Assembly: GCA_025359065.1 (NCBI GenBank)
Contig: JANYHM010000059.1
Coordinates: 62,001 to 126,000 of the forward strand
Length of the DNA: 64,000 nucleotides
From: Synechococcales cyanobacterium GL140_1_metabinner_5_sub
Lineage (GTDB): Bacteria; Cyanobacteriota; Cyanobacteriia; Cyanobacteriales; Chamaesiphonaceae
Reading direction: 5' to 3'
Positions within the stretch are counted from its first letter, which is position 1; each line of letters opens with the position of its first letter. Shown here one piece after another: positions 34,390 to 43,142 of this stretch. A program made the position numbers and the translations under genes. Below the pieces are notes generated by a model that saw only the letters and a list, made by a program, of their open reading frames with translations, ran no database searches and had not been told where the DNA came from.

Positions 34390-35115
34390 CTAGTTTTCTA
34401 CTTTTTCAGCCAAGGGCGGGCGATGGCCATGCTCAAAAGCAAAACGAACCAACTGCGATCGATTTTCCAAGCTTAGCTTAGTCAAAATATTGCTCAGGTG
34501 AGTCTGGACAGTGCGAGGGCTAATAAACAGTCTTTGGCTGATCTGCTTATTGGTCAAGCCCTGAATAACTTCCCAAAATACCCGTGCTTCAGCCGGAGTC
34601 AAAGGCAACTCCTCAGTAGGTTCGGTGGGCAAAGGTGGCCGAGTAGCAACTGCCACAGCGGCAGGAACTTCTACTTGCTCTTCTCTAACTGCCGAAGTGT
34701 CTTCGGGAGCCTGCTGAATGAGGCGAATCATCTCGGAGTGAATCCGACGAGATCGCTCCAACTGCGACTCAATCTTGGCCAACAGCTCCAACGGCTCAAA
34801 AGGCTTAGTGATATAGTCATCAGCACCAATGTAATGACCCTGTACCCGGTCTTCCAAGTCTTTCTTAGCAGTGAGAAAAATAAATGGCACCAACTGACCT
34901 GGACGAGTAGCGCGCAGTCTGCGACAGAACTCTACGCCATCCATACCCGGCATCATAATGTCGGACACCACCAAATCTGGTGGATCTTGCGAGAACATTT
35001 TCAATCCTTGGATGCCGGAAGTCGCTACTTGTACCGAATAGCCACGCTTTTCCAAATAGCGCGTCAAAACAGTCTGTAACGTCTTATCATCATCCACCAG
35101 TAAAATTTTTTTCAT
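34390..35115 (-). CDS. Response regulator with LuxR-type output (Ycf29-like)
   Basis: 241 residues from ATG at 35115. Receiver domain 1-120 with D9/D10, phospho-acceptor D52 (VVSDIMMPGMDGVEF) and K104 (ITKPFEPL), a Pro/Val-rich linker (about 135-165), and a LuxR helix-turn-helix (TPAEARVFWEVIQGLTNKQISQ, IS-PRTVQTHLSNILTKL). This is the arrangement of the plastid/cyanobacterial Ycf29 regulators. No kinase is adjacent (an orphan regulator). DNA targets are unknown. Confidence 0.85.
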   Translation of the reverse strand: MKKILLVDDDKTLQTVLTRYLEKRGYSVQVATSGIQGLKMFSQDPPDLVVSDIMMPGMDGVEFCRRLRATRPGQLVPFIFLTAKKDLEDRVQGHYIGADDYITKPFEPLELLAKIESQLERSRRIHSEMIRLIQQAPEDTSAVREEQVEVPAAVAVATRPPLPTEPTEELPLTPAEARVFWEVIQGLTNKQISQRLFISPRTVQTHLSNILTKLSLENRSQLVRFAFEHGHRPPLAEKVEN

Positions 35116-35533
35116 TTGGCCCCTGGTGCCACACAATTTAAGTGCGCTGAATAAATAGAGAACGGTTTTCCTCGAAAGGTGATCGAGGCATTTGACTATG
35201 CTTTCACGGAGAGTGTTGCCAATTCAGGAAAGAAACTCAATCGAGAGTCGCATCAGAGCATCAGATAGTTCCGCGATCTACCCAATTTAACAACTTCAAC
35301 AGCCCGAAAGTCCCAGTTCATCCTACATGAAATAGATGACGTGGTAACAGTCGAACCGGGCGAGAACTCCCCAGCCCCTGAATAATATGGAACATACCAA
35401 TATTCATCACCTGACACAATGACCCCGATCGCCGTCTGAAATAAAACTTTTTCTCAATGGCGGATTTCCGATATCTATTTTGGGGATGAATCGCTACAAT
35501 TAGAAAATATCTCGATCGAACTTCAGACAACCT
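35116..35533. other. Divergent intergenic region, possibly structured
   Basis: 418 nt between the response-regulator start and the DUF3318 gene. Small hairpins are visible, e.g. CCTCGA/TCGAGG around 35172-35191 (minus sense) and GAATA...TATTC around 35371-35396. I looked for tRNA, tmRNA, RNase P and 6S features and found none convincing. It could hold a long leader of the regulator gene or a small RNA. Confidence 0.3.
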
Positions 35534-36214
35534 ATGTCCTACACTACTGCCTCTGCTCGCGCGGAAATGAGTGAGCTGCGCCGCTTGAAGAGTATCATTC
35601 CCCCCGAACTGCAAAGCTGGGTGACGGTGGAAACCACCACCGAAGTCAATCCGCCTTTGGTGCGGTGCGAAGAAATTGGGAAAGATCAAGTGGAAATTCA
35701 AATCGATTTGGTCAAATGGGAAAAACTGGCAATCGACCAGCGTAACCTGCTGTTTTGGCATGAAGTGGCACGCGTTCAGCAAGACACCATCCCCCGGGAT
35801 GGCTGGGAAATGGCAGCTCTGGCCATTGGTCTTGGTGGTGCCGTAGGTGAACTCTGGGTGCGGGATGGCCTGCTGTTGGTGTTAGCTCTATCACTTTGTG
35901 GCATCTCAGGCTATCGCCTGTATGTGCGCAACAACAATGAGCGGTATGTGAAAGAGTCGATCGATGCCGACGAAAAGGCGATCGCCTTAGCCACCAGGTT
36001 TGGTTACACTCTGCCCAACGCCTACAAAAGCCTTGCCAGTGCTCTCAAGTCTTTAATTGATGACACTTCCAAAAAGAGTTTGCGTCGCCGCTATGAGTCT
36101 CGGCTAGATGCCCTTCAGCGCAGCGCCAAGAAGGCTAAAAACGGAGTTGCAGGCAATACAGGTAATCGCAATAGCCTTGGTAGCCGGGAAGATCGCGAAA
36201 GTTGGAGCAGCTAA
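35534..36214 (+). CDS. DUF3318 cyanobacterial protein
   Basis: 226 residues. Contains the family core LLFWHEVARVQQDTIPRDGWE (quoted in part: FWHEVARVQ, IPRDGWE) at about 73-92, then two membrane helices (about 95-108 and 111-128) and a basic, Ser-rich C-terminus (residues 178-226). The H-E pair resembles a metal motif but no metallopeptidase signature is complete. First gene of a run with DUF3285, ybeY and dgkA. Function unknown; conserved across cyanobacteria. Confidence 0.8.
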   Translation: MSYTTASARAEMSELRRLKSIIPPELQSWVTVETTTEVNPPLVRCEEIGKDQVEIQIDLVKWEKLAIDQRNLLFWHEVARVQQDTIPRDGWEMAALAIGLGGAVGELWVRDGLLLVLALSLCGISGYRLYVRNNNERYVKESIDADEKAIALATRFGYTLPNAYKSLASALKSLIDDTSKKSLRRRYESRLDALQRSAKKAKNGVAGNTGNRNSLGSREDRESWSS

Positions 36215-36257
36215 AGACAATCTCAGTAATTTTTTGTGGGGTTGCCCACCATATTGT

Positions 36258-36485
36258 ATGACCACCGAAACTACCGACCCAGAAAATCAAGAAAACCCCG
36301 AAGTCGCTGCTGAGAGCACCCCTGATACGGAGGTCAGCACGGAACCCGGAAAGCGCCCCGACAGCTACGTCAAGCTTGCCATGCGCAACATGGTCAAGAA
36401 GCGGGGCAAATCGCTTCAGCATTTTTTCTTGAGCACTGTAGGTTTACTGATTTTATTTGTCGGTTTGGCCTATCTTACCCGCTAA
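36258..36485 (+). CDS. DUF3285 small membrane protein
   Basis: 75 residues from ATG at 36258; a longer frame back to 36108 lies within the DUF3318 gene. An acidic Pro/Glu/Thr-rich N-terminus precedes the family block SYVKLAMRNMVKKRG and one C-terminal membrane helix ending AYLTR. Its TAA stop is directly followed by the ATG of ybeY, so they are translationally linked. Conserved in cyanobacteria with ybeY; function unknown. Confidence 0.85.
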   Translation: MTTETTDPENQENPEVAAESTPDTEVSTEPGKRPDSYVKLAMRNMVKKRGKSLQHFFLSTVGLLILFVGLAYLTR

Positions 36486-36992
36486 ATGCTAGAGCTCACT
36501 GTTCAAAACACGCTTGACCAGCCATTGGGCATTAGTGAAGCCACTTGGTCAGAGTACTTTCAGACCTGGATTTGTCAGTCCAACTTAGGCTTACCCCCAG
36601 CCACAGACTATGAGATCACCCTGCGGCTGACTGAAGATGCCGAAATTCAGAGCCTTAATGCCCAATACCGTCAAATTGATCGACCTACCGACGTATTAGC
36701 TTTTGCTGCCCTAGAAGATGAGATGATCTTACCTCCAGAGATGGGTACCCTGCCGCTATATTTGGGTGATATTATTATTTCTATAGAAACCGCTCAAAAA
36801 CAAGCCGATGTGCAGGGTCATTCCCTTTCGATCGAGTTGCTGTGGTTGGCCAGTCACGGATTTTTACATTTACTGGGCTGGGATCACCCAGATGACCAGA
36901 GTCTGGCAAAAATGTTAGCTTGTCAAGACATTTTGCTGGGAACAATTAATGTAGTAATTGAGACACAGTTTTCAGGAGATACTAAGCTATAA
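36486..36992 (+). CDS. ybeY: Endoribonuclease YbeY
   Basis: 168 residues. Zn-dependent RNase for 16S rRNA 3'-end maturation and ribosome quality control. The metal-binding H-x3-H-x5-H motif is clear: H124-GFL-H128-LLGWD-H134. The preceding 'PTDVLAFA' and 'LGDIIISIE' strands are also family-typical. ATG abuts the DUF3285 stop; dgkA follows 63 nt later, as in many bacteria. Confidence 0.93.
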   Translation: MLELTVQNTLDQPLGISEATWSEYFQTWICQSNLGLPPATDYEITLRLTEDAEIQSLNAQYRQIDRPTDVLAFAALEDEMILPPEMGTLPLYLGDIIISIETAQKQADVQGHSLSIELLWLASHGFLHLLGWDHPDDQSLAKMLACQDILLGTINVVIETQFSGDTKL

Positions 36993-37055
36993 GTATCACT
37001 GACACGGTAAATAGCAGCAAATAATTCATATTTTTTACGGTGGGGTAAACAAGCT

Positions 37056-37553
37056 ATGGAGCATAAACTGGACGAGTCTACAGTAATTATCTCTCCCTCT
37101 GTTTCTATGGCAACCAAAGCTTCTGGATTAGTTAGTAAGAAGTCTGCCCACAAGCGAGACATGGCTTTGCAAGTAGCCAACAATTTTTTCGCTAGTTTCC
37201 GCTACGCTTCGGCGGGAGTAAGCTATGCTTTCATGACTCAGCGAAACTTTCGGGTTCACTGCGCAGTAGGAACTTTGGCGGTTTGCCTAGGAGCCTATCT
37301 TAGATTGCCTCCGGTAGAAATGGCCATTATTTCGATCGTCTGTAGTTTGGTGCTTACTCTAGAACTACTAAACACCGCGATCGAGTCAGTAGTAGACCTA
37401 ACCGTAGAAAAAACCTATCATGAGCTAGCTAAGGTTGCCAAAGATTGCGCTGCTGGCGCGGTTTTGATATCGGCGATGGCTTCTCTAATGGTAGCGGCTT
37501 GGTTGATTTTGCCTCGGTTGTTTACGCTGCTGTTTTGGAGTGGCCTAAAGTAG
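37056..37553 (+). CDS. dgkA: Diacylglycerol/undecaprenol kinase, DgkA family
   Basis: 165 residues, GGGG-containing ribosome-binding region before ATG. Integral membrane lipid kinase with three helices; the signature ELLNTAIESVVD (111-122 area) and KDCAAGAVL are the DgkA/UdpK active-site stretches. N-terminal 45 residues are an extra polar segment ahead of the NFFASFRYASAG helix. Gram-positive and cyanobacterial homologues phosphorylate undecaprenol, others diacylglycerol. Typical partner of ybeY. Confidence 0.9.
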   Translation: MEHKLDESTVIISPSVSMATKASGLVSKKSAHKRDMALQVANNFFASFRYASAGVSYAFMTQRNFRVHCAVGTLAVCLGAYLRLPPVEMAIISIVCSLVLTLELLNTAIESVVDLTVEKTYHELAKVAKDCAAGAVLISAMASLMVAAWLILPRLFTLLFWSGLK

Positions 37554-37581
37554 CTGTGGCTGCCATAATATTTTGCGAAAG

Positions 37582-37625
37582 GCTCCGATTTTGACTGTAA
37601 AATGACCTACAGTCAAAATCGGAGC
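37582..37625 (+). promoter_or_regulatory. 18-bp perfect hairpin enclosing the thrB ribosome-binding site
   Basis: 37582-37599 pairs perfectly with 37608-37625 (loop AAATGACC); A/T pairs can extend it further. The right arm ends GGAGC, whose GGAG lies 9 nt before the thrB ATG at 37634, so the hairpin hides the Shine-Dalgarno. TTT follows the stem, so it could equally serve as the dgkA terminator. Confidence 0.7.
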
Positions 37626-37633
37626 TTTCATCT

Positions 37634-38530
37634 ATGTCTGTCAGCGTTAAAGTCCCAGCTACCACTGCTAATTTAGGTGCAGGTTTCGACTGCATTGGTG
37701 CAGCATTGAGCCTGTATAACCAATTTACTTTTACCTTGGCAGAAGGTCTCAAAATTACAGCTCAAGGTGCTGAAGCTGATCGCGTAGACTTAAGCTCTCA
37801 GAACTTGGCTTATCAAGCTTTTGTCCAGGTGTTTGATCGGCTCCAACGACCTGTTCCAGGAATTCTACTAGAAATCGACTTAGAAGTGCCTTTAGCCCGA
37901 GGCTTAGGAAGTTCTGCCACAGCGATTGTGGGTGGGCTGTTGGGCGGTAATGGTATTGCCGGGTTTCCTTTAAGTCCAGCAGAGATTATGGAAATGGCGA
38001 TCGCCATGGAAGGCCACCCCGATAACGTAGTGCCAGCTTTAATTGGGGGCTGTCGATTAGCCGCTAGCCACAGCGAAAAATGGGAGATTTGTGATATTCC
38101 TTGGCATTCGGCTATTGTGCCGGTAGTAGCGATTCCCAACTTTGAACTGTCTACAGCCGATGCCAGACAGGTTCTACCCAGCACTTATAGCCGTGCTGAT
38201 GCGGTGTTTAATATTTCGCACTTGGCGCTGTTACTGCGCGGTTTAGAAACTGGTAACGGTCAATGGGTGAGAGCCGGGTTAGCTGATCGAATTCATCAGC
38301 CCTACCGGCAAAAGTTGATTAAAGGTTATGCCGAGGTAGAGCAGGCGGCTGTCGCGGCAGGGGCTTATGGCATGGTGATTAGTGGTGCCGGACCAACTTT
38401 GTTGGCTTTGGTCGATGAGAGTAGAGCTAGCCAAGTAGTCCAATCAATGTCAGCGGCTTGGCAAATGATGAAGATCGAGCCGATCGTGCAAATTCTTCAG
38501 TTAGATTTAGCGGGCGCACAAATATCCTAG
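37634..38530 (+). CDS. thrB: Homoserine kinase
   Basis: 298 residues, GHMP kinase that phosphorylates homoserine for threonine synthesis. N-terminal VKVPATTANLGAGFDCIG, ATP-binding PLARGLGSSATAIVGG (about 85-100) and C-terminal GAYGMVISGAGPTLLAL are the three GHMP motifs of ThrB. Full length. The gene is headed by a strong hairpin over its ribosome-binding site and followed by a strong terminator, so it is probably a single-gene unit. Confidence 0.93.
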   Translation: MSVSVKVPATTANLGAGFDCIGAALSLYNQFTFTLAEGLKITAQGAEADRVDLSSQNLAYQAFVQVFDRLQRPVPGILLEIDLEVPLARGLGSSATAIVGGLLGGNGIAGFPLSPAEIMEMAIAMEGHPDNVVPALIGGCRLAASHSEKWEICDIPWHSAIVPVVAIPNFELSTADARQVLPSTYSRADAVFNISHLALLLRGLETGNGQWVRAGLADRIHQPYRQKLIKGYAEVEQAAVAAGAYGMVISGAGPTLLALVDESRASQVVQSMSAAWQMMKIEPIVQILQLDLAGAQIS

Positions 38531-38538
38531 CATCAACA

Positions 38539-38577
38539 AAAAGGGCAAAGTAGGTTTATGCCTACTTTGCTCTTTTT
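38539..38577 (+). terminator. Rho-independent terminator of thrB
   Basis: GCAAAGTAGG (38545-38554) pairs with CCTACTTTGC (38561-38570); A-run on the left and T-run (38573-38577) on the right extend the stem. A classic strong terminator, usable in both directions (also psbM from the other side). Confidence 0.88.
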
Positions 38578-38634
38578 GTGATTATTAGTCATTCAAGATA
38601 TCTCAGCGGCTGATATTACCAGACGCTTACAATA

Positions 38635-38745
38635 CTAAGCGCCAGTGTCACGAGTATTAGTTTGAATAAAGAGAATTATCAAAAAAATCGAGGGCACCAG
38701 AACAAATAGCAGGCTAGCCACAAAGCCAAGAGTGTTAGTTTGCAT
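38635..38745 (-). CDS. psbM: Photosystem II reaction centre protein M
   Basis: 36 residues read directly from ATG at 38745 to TAG at 38635. The sequence begins MQTNTLGFVASLLFVLVP and ends LIILFIQTNTRDTGA, matching PsbM in length and in nearly every conserved position: one membrane helix, Gln-Thr-Asn near both ends. PsbM sits at the PSII dimer interface. GAG-containing ribosome-binding stretch 8 nt upstream. It lies between thrB and a ferredoxin gene, co-directional with the latter. Confidence 0.95.
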   Translation of the reverse strand: MQTNTLGFVASLLFVLVPSIFLIILFIQTNTRDTGA

Positions 38746-38852
38746 ACTTTTTTCTCAATTAACAATTTACCGAATATTAAGAGCTAGCATACCGCAGAGC
38801 GACTATTGCAGCAAGCAACTTTTACAAAACCAAGCCATAAATTCGGCATGGT

Positions 38853-39152
38853 CTAGGCTGGTTTGGTATTGACCTTAACAGGGCCATTCACGATCGTCTG
38901 ACAGGCTAACCGAAAGCTAGCGGGCTTGTTTTTCAGCTTCTTTTCTTCAAACTCGGTGCGCGGCGAAAGATTTTCGGCACCTTCTAGGATATCGATTTTG
39001 CACATGCCACATTGGCCATAGCCGCCGCAGTTCATCATTTTGCCCTTGAATGTGTACATATCAATGCCATTTTGGACAGCCTTCTCGCGTAGGTTAGAAC
39101 CCAAGGCAATAACGACTTCCTTGTTTTCTTTGGCAAAGGTGATAGTGCTCAT
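38853..39152 (-). CDS. [2Fe-2S] ferredoxin
   Basis: 99 residues. Plant-type [2Fe-2S] ferredoxin fold with the cluster motif [10 protein letters not shown] (C42, C48 and C51 by count) and a distal fourth Cys in FRLACQTIV. The spacing around the first Cys ([13 protein letters not shown]) differs from photosynthetic PetF, so this is one of the minor ferredoxins. Followed downstream by psbM, 107 nt away. Electron donor role; partner not deducible. Confidence 0.88.
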   Translation of the reverse strand: MSTITFAKENKEVVIALGSNLREKAVQNGIDMYTFKGKMMNCGGYGQCGMCKIDILEGAENLSPRTEFEEKKLKNKPASFRLACQTIVNGPVKVNTKPA

Positions 39153-39208
39153 ATTTTTCCAGCTAACTTATATTAAGAATTATCAAGAATTTTGGCTCGT
39201 TTGCCAAG

Positions 39209-39243
39209 GGGGGAAGCGATCGAATTATTCGATCGCCTCCCCC
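39209..39243 (-). terminator. Hairpin after the TolC-like gene
   Basis: 16-bp stem with one mismatch: 39209-39224 against 39228-39243, three-base loop TTA. The arms contain CGATCG-type HIP1-like cores. It lies 20 nt past the TolC-like stop. No long T-run follows. Confidence 0.6.
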
Positions 39244-39263
39244 AAAGTCATTTGTAGAGCTAG

Positions 39264-40652
39264 CTAGAATTTGCCTACATATACCGCATTTCTCAACGTA
39301 GAAAGTGAACGGTTGTAACCAATCACTGCTCTCAACCGATTGCTCTTAGCTCTGGTCAATTCTGTTTCAGCACTAATTACATCAGTTTGAGTTCCCACCC
39401 CAGCCGCAAAGCGTAGTCTTGCCAAGCGCAGACTTTCTTCGGCCTGTTTGAGTCCGCCAGAAGCCGTCACAATATTACGCTGGTCAGAGTTGAGAGTGTT
39501 GTAAGCTTGCTCTACCTGTAGACGAATCTGATCGCGGCTAGAAATGTACTGAGTATCGGCAACTAATTGAGTTGTGCGAGCTTGAGCTGCCCGTGAGCTA
39601 GCGGCACCACCATCTAAGAAATCCCAGCGGACTCTGGCTCCTACACTATAATTATCTGCAAATCCAGCAGATTGCCGAAAATCTTTGCCCAGATCATAGC
39701 GAGCAAACAGACCAATCTGAGGTTGATCGCCAGCAGCAGCTTCGTTAACTTGTTGAACCCCAATCTCTCGTCGCACGCCAGCCTGTTTCAACTCTGGTCG
39801 ATTGCCGTAGGCCAAAACAATGCTGTTCTCTAAGCTGATATCCCAGGTGCCCCGTGGTACAACATCTTCAGAAGAGGTGTATTCTACGTTTTCAGTAATG
39901 TTCAAAATTTGAGCCAACCGCTTGCGGGCATTTTGTTGCTGACTAATAATTCTGGTGACATCTTGCTCGGCAGTAGCTTTTTGCACCTCGGCACGGATCA
40001 CGTCAAACTTGGTACCTAATCCAGCTTGCTCTTGCAGTCTGGCATCACGCAAACTGCGCTCGGAATTTTTGACCGCAGCAATGTTGATTTTGAGCTGTTC
40101 ATCTGCTTCCTGCAAATCGTAATAGGCCGTAATTACATCGGAGCGCACTCGACGGGCAATACGATCGACTTCTAAGCGATCGAAATTCAACTGACCCTCA
40201 GCAGCTTTTACTCGGCTGCTGTTCCGACCGGCAGAGGAAATGGCATAACCTGCTTCAATTCCAGCACGCAAGGGTGTACCAGGAGTTGCTAAAGCATTAT
40301 TGGCAATTACTGGAGCATTATTGTTAGTAAGAGAGCCATCAGCAGTTACCGTCAGGGATTCTGCTGCTTGGGCTTCTCTGATCGAAGCGCTACTGCGATC
40401 AGTTTGTAAGCGAGCAGCTTCGATTTCTCGATTGTTTTTTTCTGATAAGTCTAAAGCTTGGCGCAAGGTCAGACTGCGACTACTCTGAATTCTTACATCG
40501 CTAGGCTTAGATTGGCGTTGCAGCAGGTTCTGGTTTTGATTTGGACTCTTGGCTGGTGCCGGAGCATTACTTTGGGCGCTAGCTGGTGCCGCTGCTGAAG
40601 CAGTCAAGAGGAATATTGCACCAAGAGTTTTAGACGGTTTGAAAATAGTCAT
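39264..40652 (-). CDS. TolC-family outer-membrane efflux protein
   Basis: 462 residues with a signal peptide (MTIFKPSKTLGAIFLLTASAAAPASA) and two long repeats of coiled-coil helices of the OEP type (LTLRQALDLSEKNNREIEAARLQ, RPELKQAGVRREIGVQQVNEAA). Two strand hairpins and a conserved proline-glycine layout fit TolC trimers. Cyanobacterial homologues export proteins, exopolysaccharide and toxins with type I systems; the RTX protein at 6196 could be a client but this is inference. Single-gene unit. Confidence 0.88.
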   Translation of the reverse strand: MTIFKPSKTLGAIFLLTASAAAPASAQSNAPAPAKSPNQNQNLLQRQSKPSDVRIQSSRSLTLRQALDLSEKNNREIEAARLQTDRSSASIREAQAAESLTVTADGSLTNNNAPVIANNALATPGTPLRAGIEAGYAISSAGRNSSRVKAAEGQLNFDRLEVDRIARRVRSDVITAYYDLQEADEQLKINIAAVKNSERSLRDARLQEQAGLGTKFDVIRAEVQKATAEQDVTRIISQQQNARKRLAQILNITENVEYTSSEDVVPRGTWDISLENSIVLAYGNRPELKQAGVRREIGVQQVNEAAAGDQPQIGLFARYDLGKDFRQSAGFADNYSVGARVRWDFLDGGAASSRAAQARTTQLVADTQYISSRDQIRLQVEQAYNTLNSDQRNIVTASGGLKQAEESLRLARLRFAAGVGTQTDVISAETELTRAKSNRLRAVIGYNRSLSTLRNAVYVGKF

Positions 40653-40775
40653 TTGCGGTTAGTTCTTAGTTCTTTGATGTTAATTCACAATCAATTTGGG
40701 TACTTCAGGCTATGTGTAAAAAAATTCAGTTTGATGAGAATTCCGACACAGCACTTAGATACTAGTTAGCATTTT

Positions 40776-42134
40776 TTAGTCCCAGTTGTCATCAGTTGAG
40801 TTGGTGTTTATGCCAACCACTGCTAGAAAATCGGCAATATCAGCAATGGGCAAGGTCGGTACACCCAATGCTTGCTCCAACTCGGCGAGAGTCATATCAT
40901 CGAGGAATTTGGCCTCATCGTGTTTGAGCATGACTGTTGGGATCAATATTCCATCACCCAAGGGCATTTTCTGGAGGTTTTTGAACAAATCTTGACCAGT
41001 GATCAGACCGGTCACGGTCATGGTTTGTCCCCAGTAGTCACTGGCGATCGGTACCAAATTGATTTGCAGGCCAGCAAACTGATTCAGTCGATCGACGATC
41101 GGCTCGAAAGCCTGAGCAATGGCATTACCCACTACCCAAGTATAAGTTACAGCTTGAGCCGGTGGCTGACAATCAGCAATTTCAGCAGTGAAATCATCGA
41201 TAAAGCGCCGGATGGAACCCACGCCATTGCCTAACTGAGGATAATCTTCGTAGCTTTCACTGCTGGGTAGTTCTTGCTGAGCAATTAGATACCATTCATC
41301 AGCTAACCAGACAAAGGTGGAATTATAGGCTCGGCGAAACTCAGCTTGTAAGGCTTCGATTTGCTGGATCACCTGTCGGGCATCTTCAATGCTCACTGGC
41401 AGCAAAGGATCTGCACTAGGTGGACGAAATTTGGTGAGTCCGACCGGTACTACGGCGACCGAAGCGACAGCCGGGATGTCTCCTTGATGAAATGATGCCA
41501 AATCTCTAATGGTGCGCTCTAGCTCTGCGCCATCATTAATGCCGGGACAGATCACTACCTGGGCATGAATCTGTAAGCGGTGTGCTTGGAACCAAGCCAA
41601 GTTTTCTAAGATTTTCCCTGCCCGATCGTTCTGCAATAATCGACTGCGCACTTCGGGGTTAGTGGCATGAACCGAGACAAATAGGGGAGAAAGACGTAGC
41701 CGATCGATCCGCTCCCATTCATGACTGCTCAGGTTAGTCAGAGTTAGATAGCTGCCATACAAAAAGCTCAATCGATAGTCATCATCTTTTAGGTATAGTG
41801 AAGCCCTTTTACCGGGGGGCTGCTGGTCGATAAAGCAAAAAGGGCAGCGATTGTTGCATTGAATCAAGCCATCGAATAAAGCAGAGGCAAATTCCAAGCC
41901 CAGATCTTCATCAAAATCTTTTTCGATTTCAATGCTGTGGGTGCGATTGCGATCGTCTAATACCTCCAAAGTAAGAAATTCTTCAGCGCAGAAAAACCGG
42001 TAGTCAATTAAGTCCCGTAACGGCTGACCATTGATGGTGACTAGTCGATCGCCTGCACTGAAACCAACTTCCTCGGCAATCGAGCCAGGAATTACGCCAC
42101 TAATTTCGGCTGGTTTGATCGCCGCGTCGCTCAT
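40776..42134 (-). CDS. PDZ / radical-SAM-like DUF512 oxidoreductase (TIGR03279)
   Basis: 452 residues. Residues 8-45 are a PDZ-like domain (GVIPGSIAEEVGFSAGDRL). A CxxxCxxC cluster, C93-NNR-C97-PF-C100-FID, identifies a radical-SAM [4Fe-4S] site. Residues about 105-330 follow the DUF512 layout (DDDYRLSFLYGSYLTLTNL, ATNPEVRSRLLQNDRAG, CPGINDGAELERT). In cyanobacteria this is the FeS-containing oxidoreductase TIGR03279; substrate unknown. Its ATG overlaps the uppP stop by 4 nt (ATGA), so they are co-translated. Confidence 0.88.
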   Translation of the reverse strand: MSDAAIKPAEISGVIPGSIAEEVGFSAGDRLVTINGQPLRDLIDYRFFCAEEFLTLEVLDDRNRTHSIEIEKDFDEDLGLEFASALFDGLIQCNNRCPFCFIDQQPPGKRASLYLKDDDYRLSFLYGSYLTLTNLSSHEWERIDRLRLSPLFVSVHATNPEVRSRLLQNDRAGKILENLAWFQAHRLQIHAQVVICPGINDGAELERTIRDLASFHQGDIPAVASVAVVPVGLTKFRPPSADPLLPVSIEDARQVIQQIEALQAEFRRAYNSTFVWLADEWYLIAQQELPSSESYEDYPQLGNGVGSIRRFIDDFTAEIADCQPPAQAVTYTWVVGNAIAQAFEPIVDRLNQFAGLQINLVPIASDYWGQTMTVTGLITGQDLFKNLQKMPLGDGILIPTVMLKHDEAKFLDDMTLAELEQALGVPTLPIADIADFLAVVGINTNSTDDNWD

Positions 42135-43003
42135 AATGCTCCAAGGTTAGGTAGTTTGCCATTGCCAAATATTAACGCGCCCAAGATGGCCAAGCCAAAA
42201 GCCAATCGATACCAGACAAATACCCAGGTGCTTTGTTTTTGCAGAAACTTCATTAACCAGGCGATCGAGAGATAGGAAAAAACAAAAGTGGCCGCAATGC
42301 CCACTAGCATCGGCATGATCATTTCTGTATCTTTTAAGACATCTTTCGTTTGTACCAAAGTCACTAAAGTTAAGGTCGGTAAGCCTAACAAAAAAGAAAA
42401 TCGTGCTGCAGTCTCCCGCTTTAACCCTAAAAATAAGGAGGCTGTGATGGTAGAGCCAGAACGGGAAACACCGGGCAAGATCGCCAGGGCTTGTGCCAGA
42501 CCGACTAAAGCACCATCCATAATGTTGAGCTTATGGAAATCACGCTCTCTTTTGCCCATTTGTTCAGCCGCACCCAGCAGTAAGGCCATCACAATAGACA
42601 TCACGGCAATTTCTAAGGGGCTTTCGAGAGGGATTTTGCTCATTTTTACGGCAAAACCAATCACGATCGCCGGCAAGGTTCCGATGGCAATGCCCACCAA
42701 AATTTTCCATTCTTCCCTGCGCCAGTCTTTAGCCTGAAATGCTTGCCAAGAACCCTTCATAACTTGCACAATATCTTTCCATAAGTACACAAACACGGCA
42801 CCTACACTACCGAGCTGAATCCCATCGATCGCCGCTTTGCTCCACCCCGGATGAGTAACACATTTTCCGATCACATCGACACAGGTTTCCGCTTCCCAGC
42901 CCAGCACATCTCGGAAAATAATTAGGTGCGCCGTGCTGCTGATCGGCAGAAACTCAGTGATCCCCTGCACCAAGCCTAAGATGATTGCCTGCAAATATTC
43001 CAT
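42131..43003 (-). CDS. uppP: Undecaprenyl-diphosphatase UppP (second copy)
   Basis: 290 residues. GITEFLPISSTAHL and GVSRSGST catalytic motifs are intact. A 10-20 residue insertion (EAETCVDVIGKCVTHPGW, about 37-54) after the first helix pair is absent from the copy at 24784 and is typical of the main cyanobacterial UppP. Likely the housekeeping enzyme; it forms an operon with the DUF512 gene. Confidence 0.92.
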   Translation of the reverse strand: MEYLQAIILGLVQGITEFLPISSTAHLIIFRDVLGWEAETCVDVIGKCVTHPGWSKAAIDGIQLGSVGAVFVYLWKDIVQVMKGSWQAFQAKDWRREEWKILVGIAIGTLPAIVIGFAVKMSKIPLESPLEIAVMSIVMALLLGAAEQMGKRERDFHKLNIMDGALVGLAQALAILPGVSRSGSTITASLFLGLKRETAARFSFLLGLPTLTLVTLVQTKDVLKDTEMIMPMLVGIAATFVFSYLSIAWLMKFLQKQSTWVFVWYRLAFGLAILGALIFGNGKLPNLGAL

Positions 43004-43142
43004 ATCAACCTCACATTATCGCAATTTAGCATACAGGAAAAACCACCGGCGATACCCCTTATCCTGCGCCTAGTCTCTTGAGATTTTTGTGATATCTTTA
43101 AAGGAATAAATTAAATTTAGTAAATAAACTTAACAAACTATT

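Noticed and set aside
35340-35400. tRNA- or tmRNA-like GTTCGA stretch (minus strand)
   Set aside because: Only a T-loop-like sequence is present; no acceptor stem, anticodon arm or tag frame can be paired.
36108-36257. 50-residue extension of the DUF3285 protein
   Set aside because: It lies in the DUF3318 coding sequence in another frame and is not part of the family.
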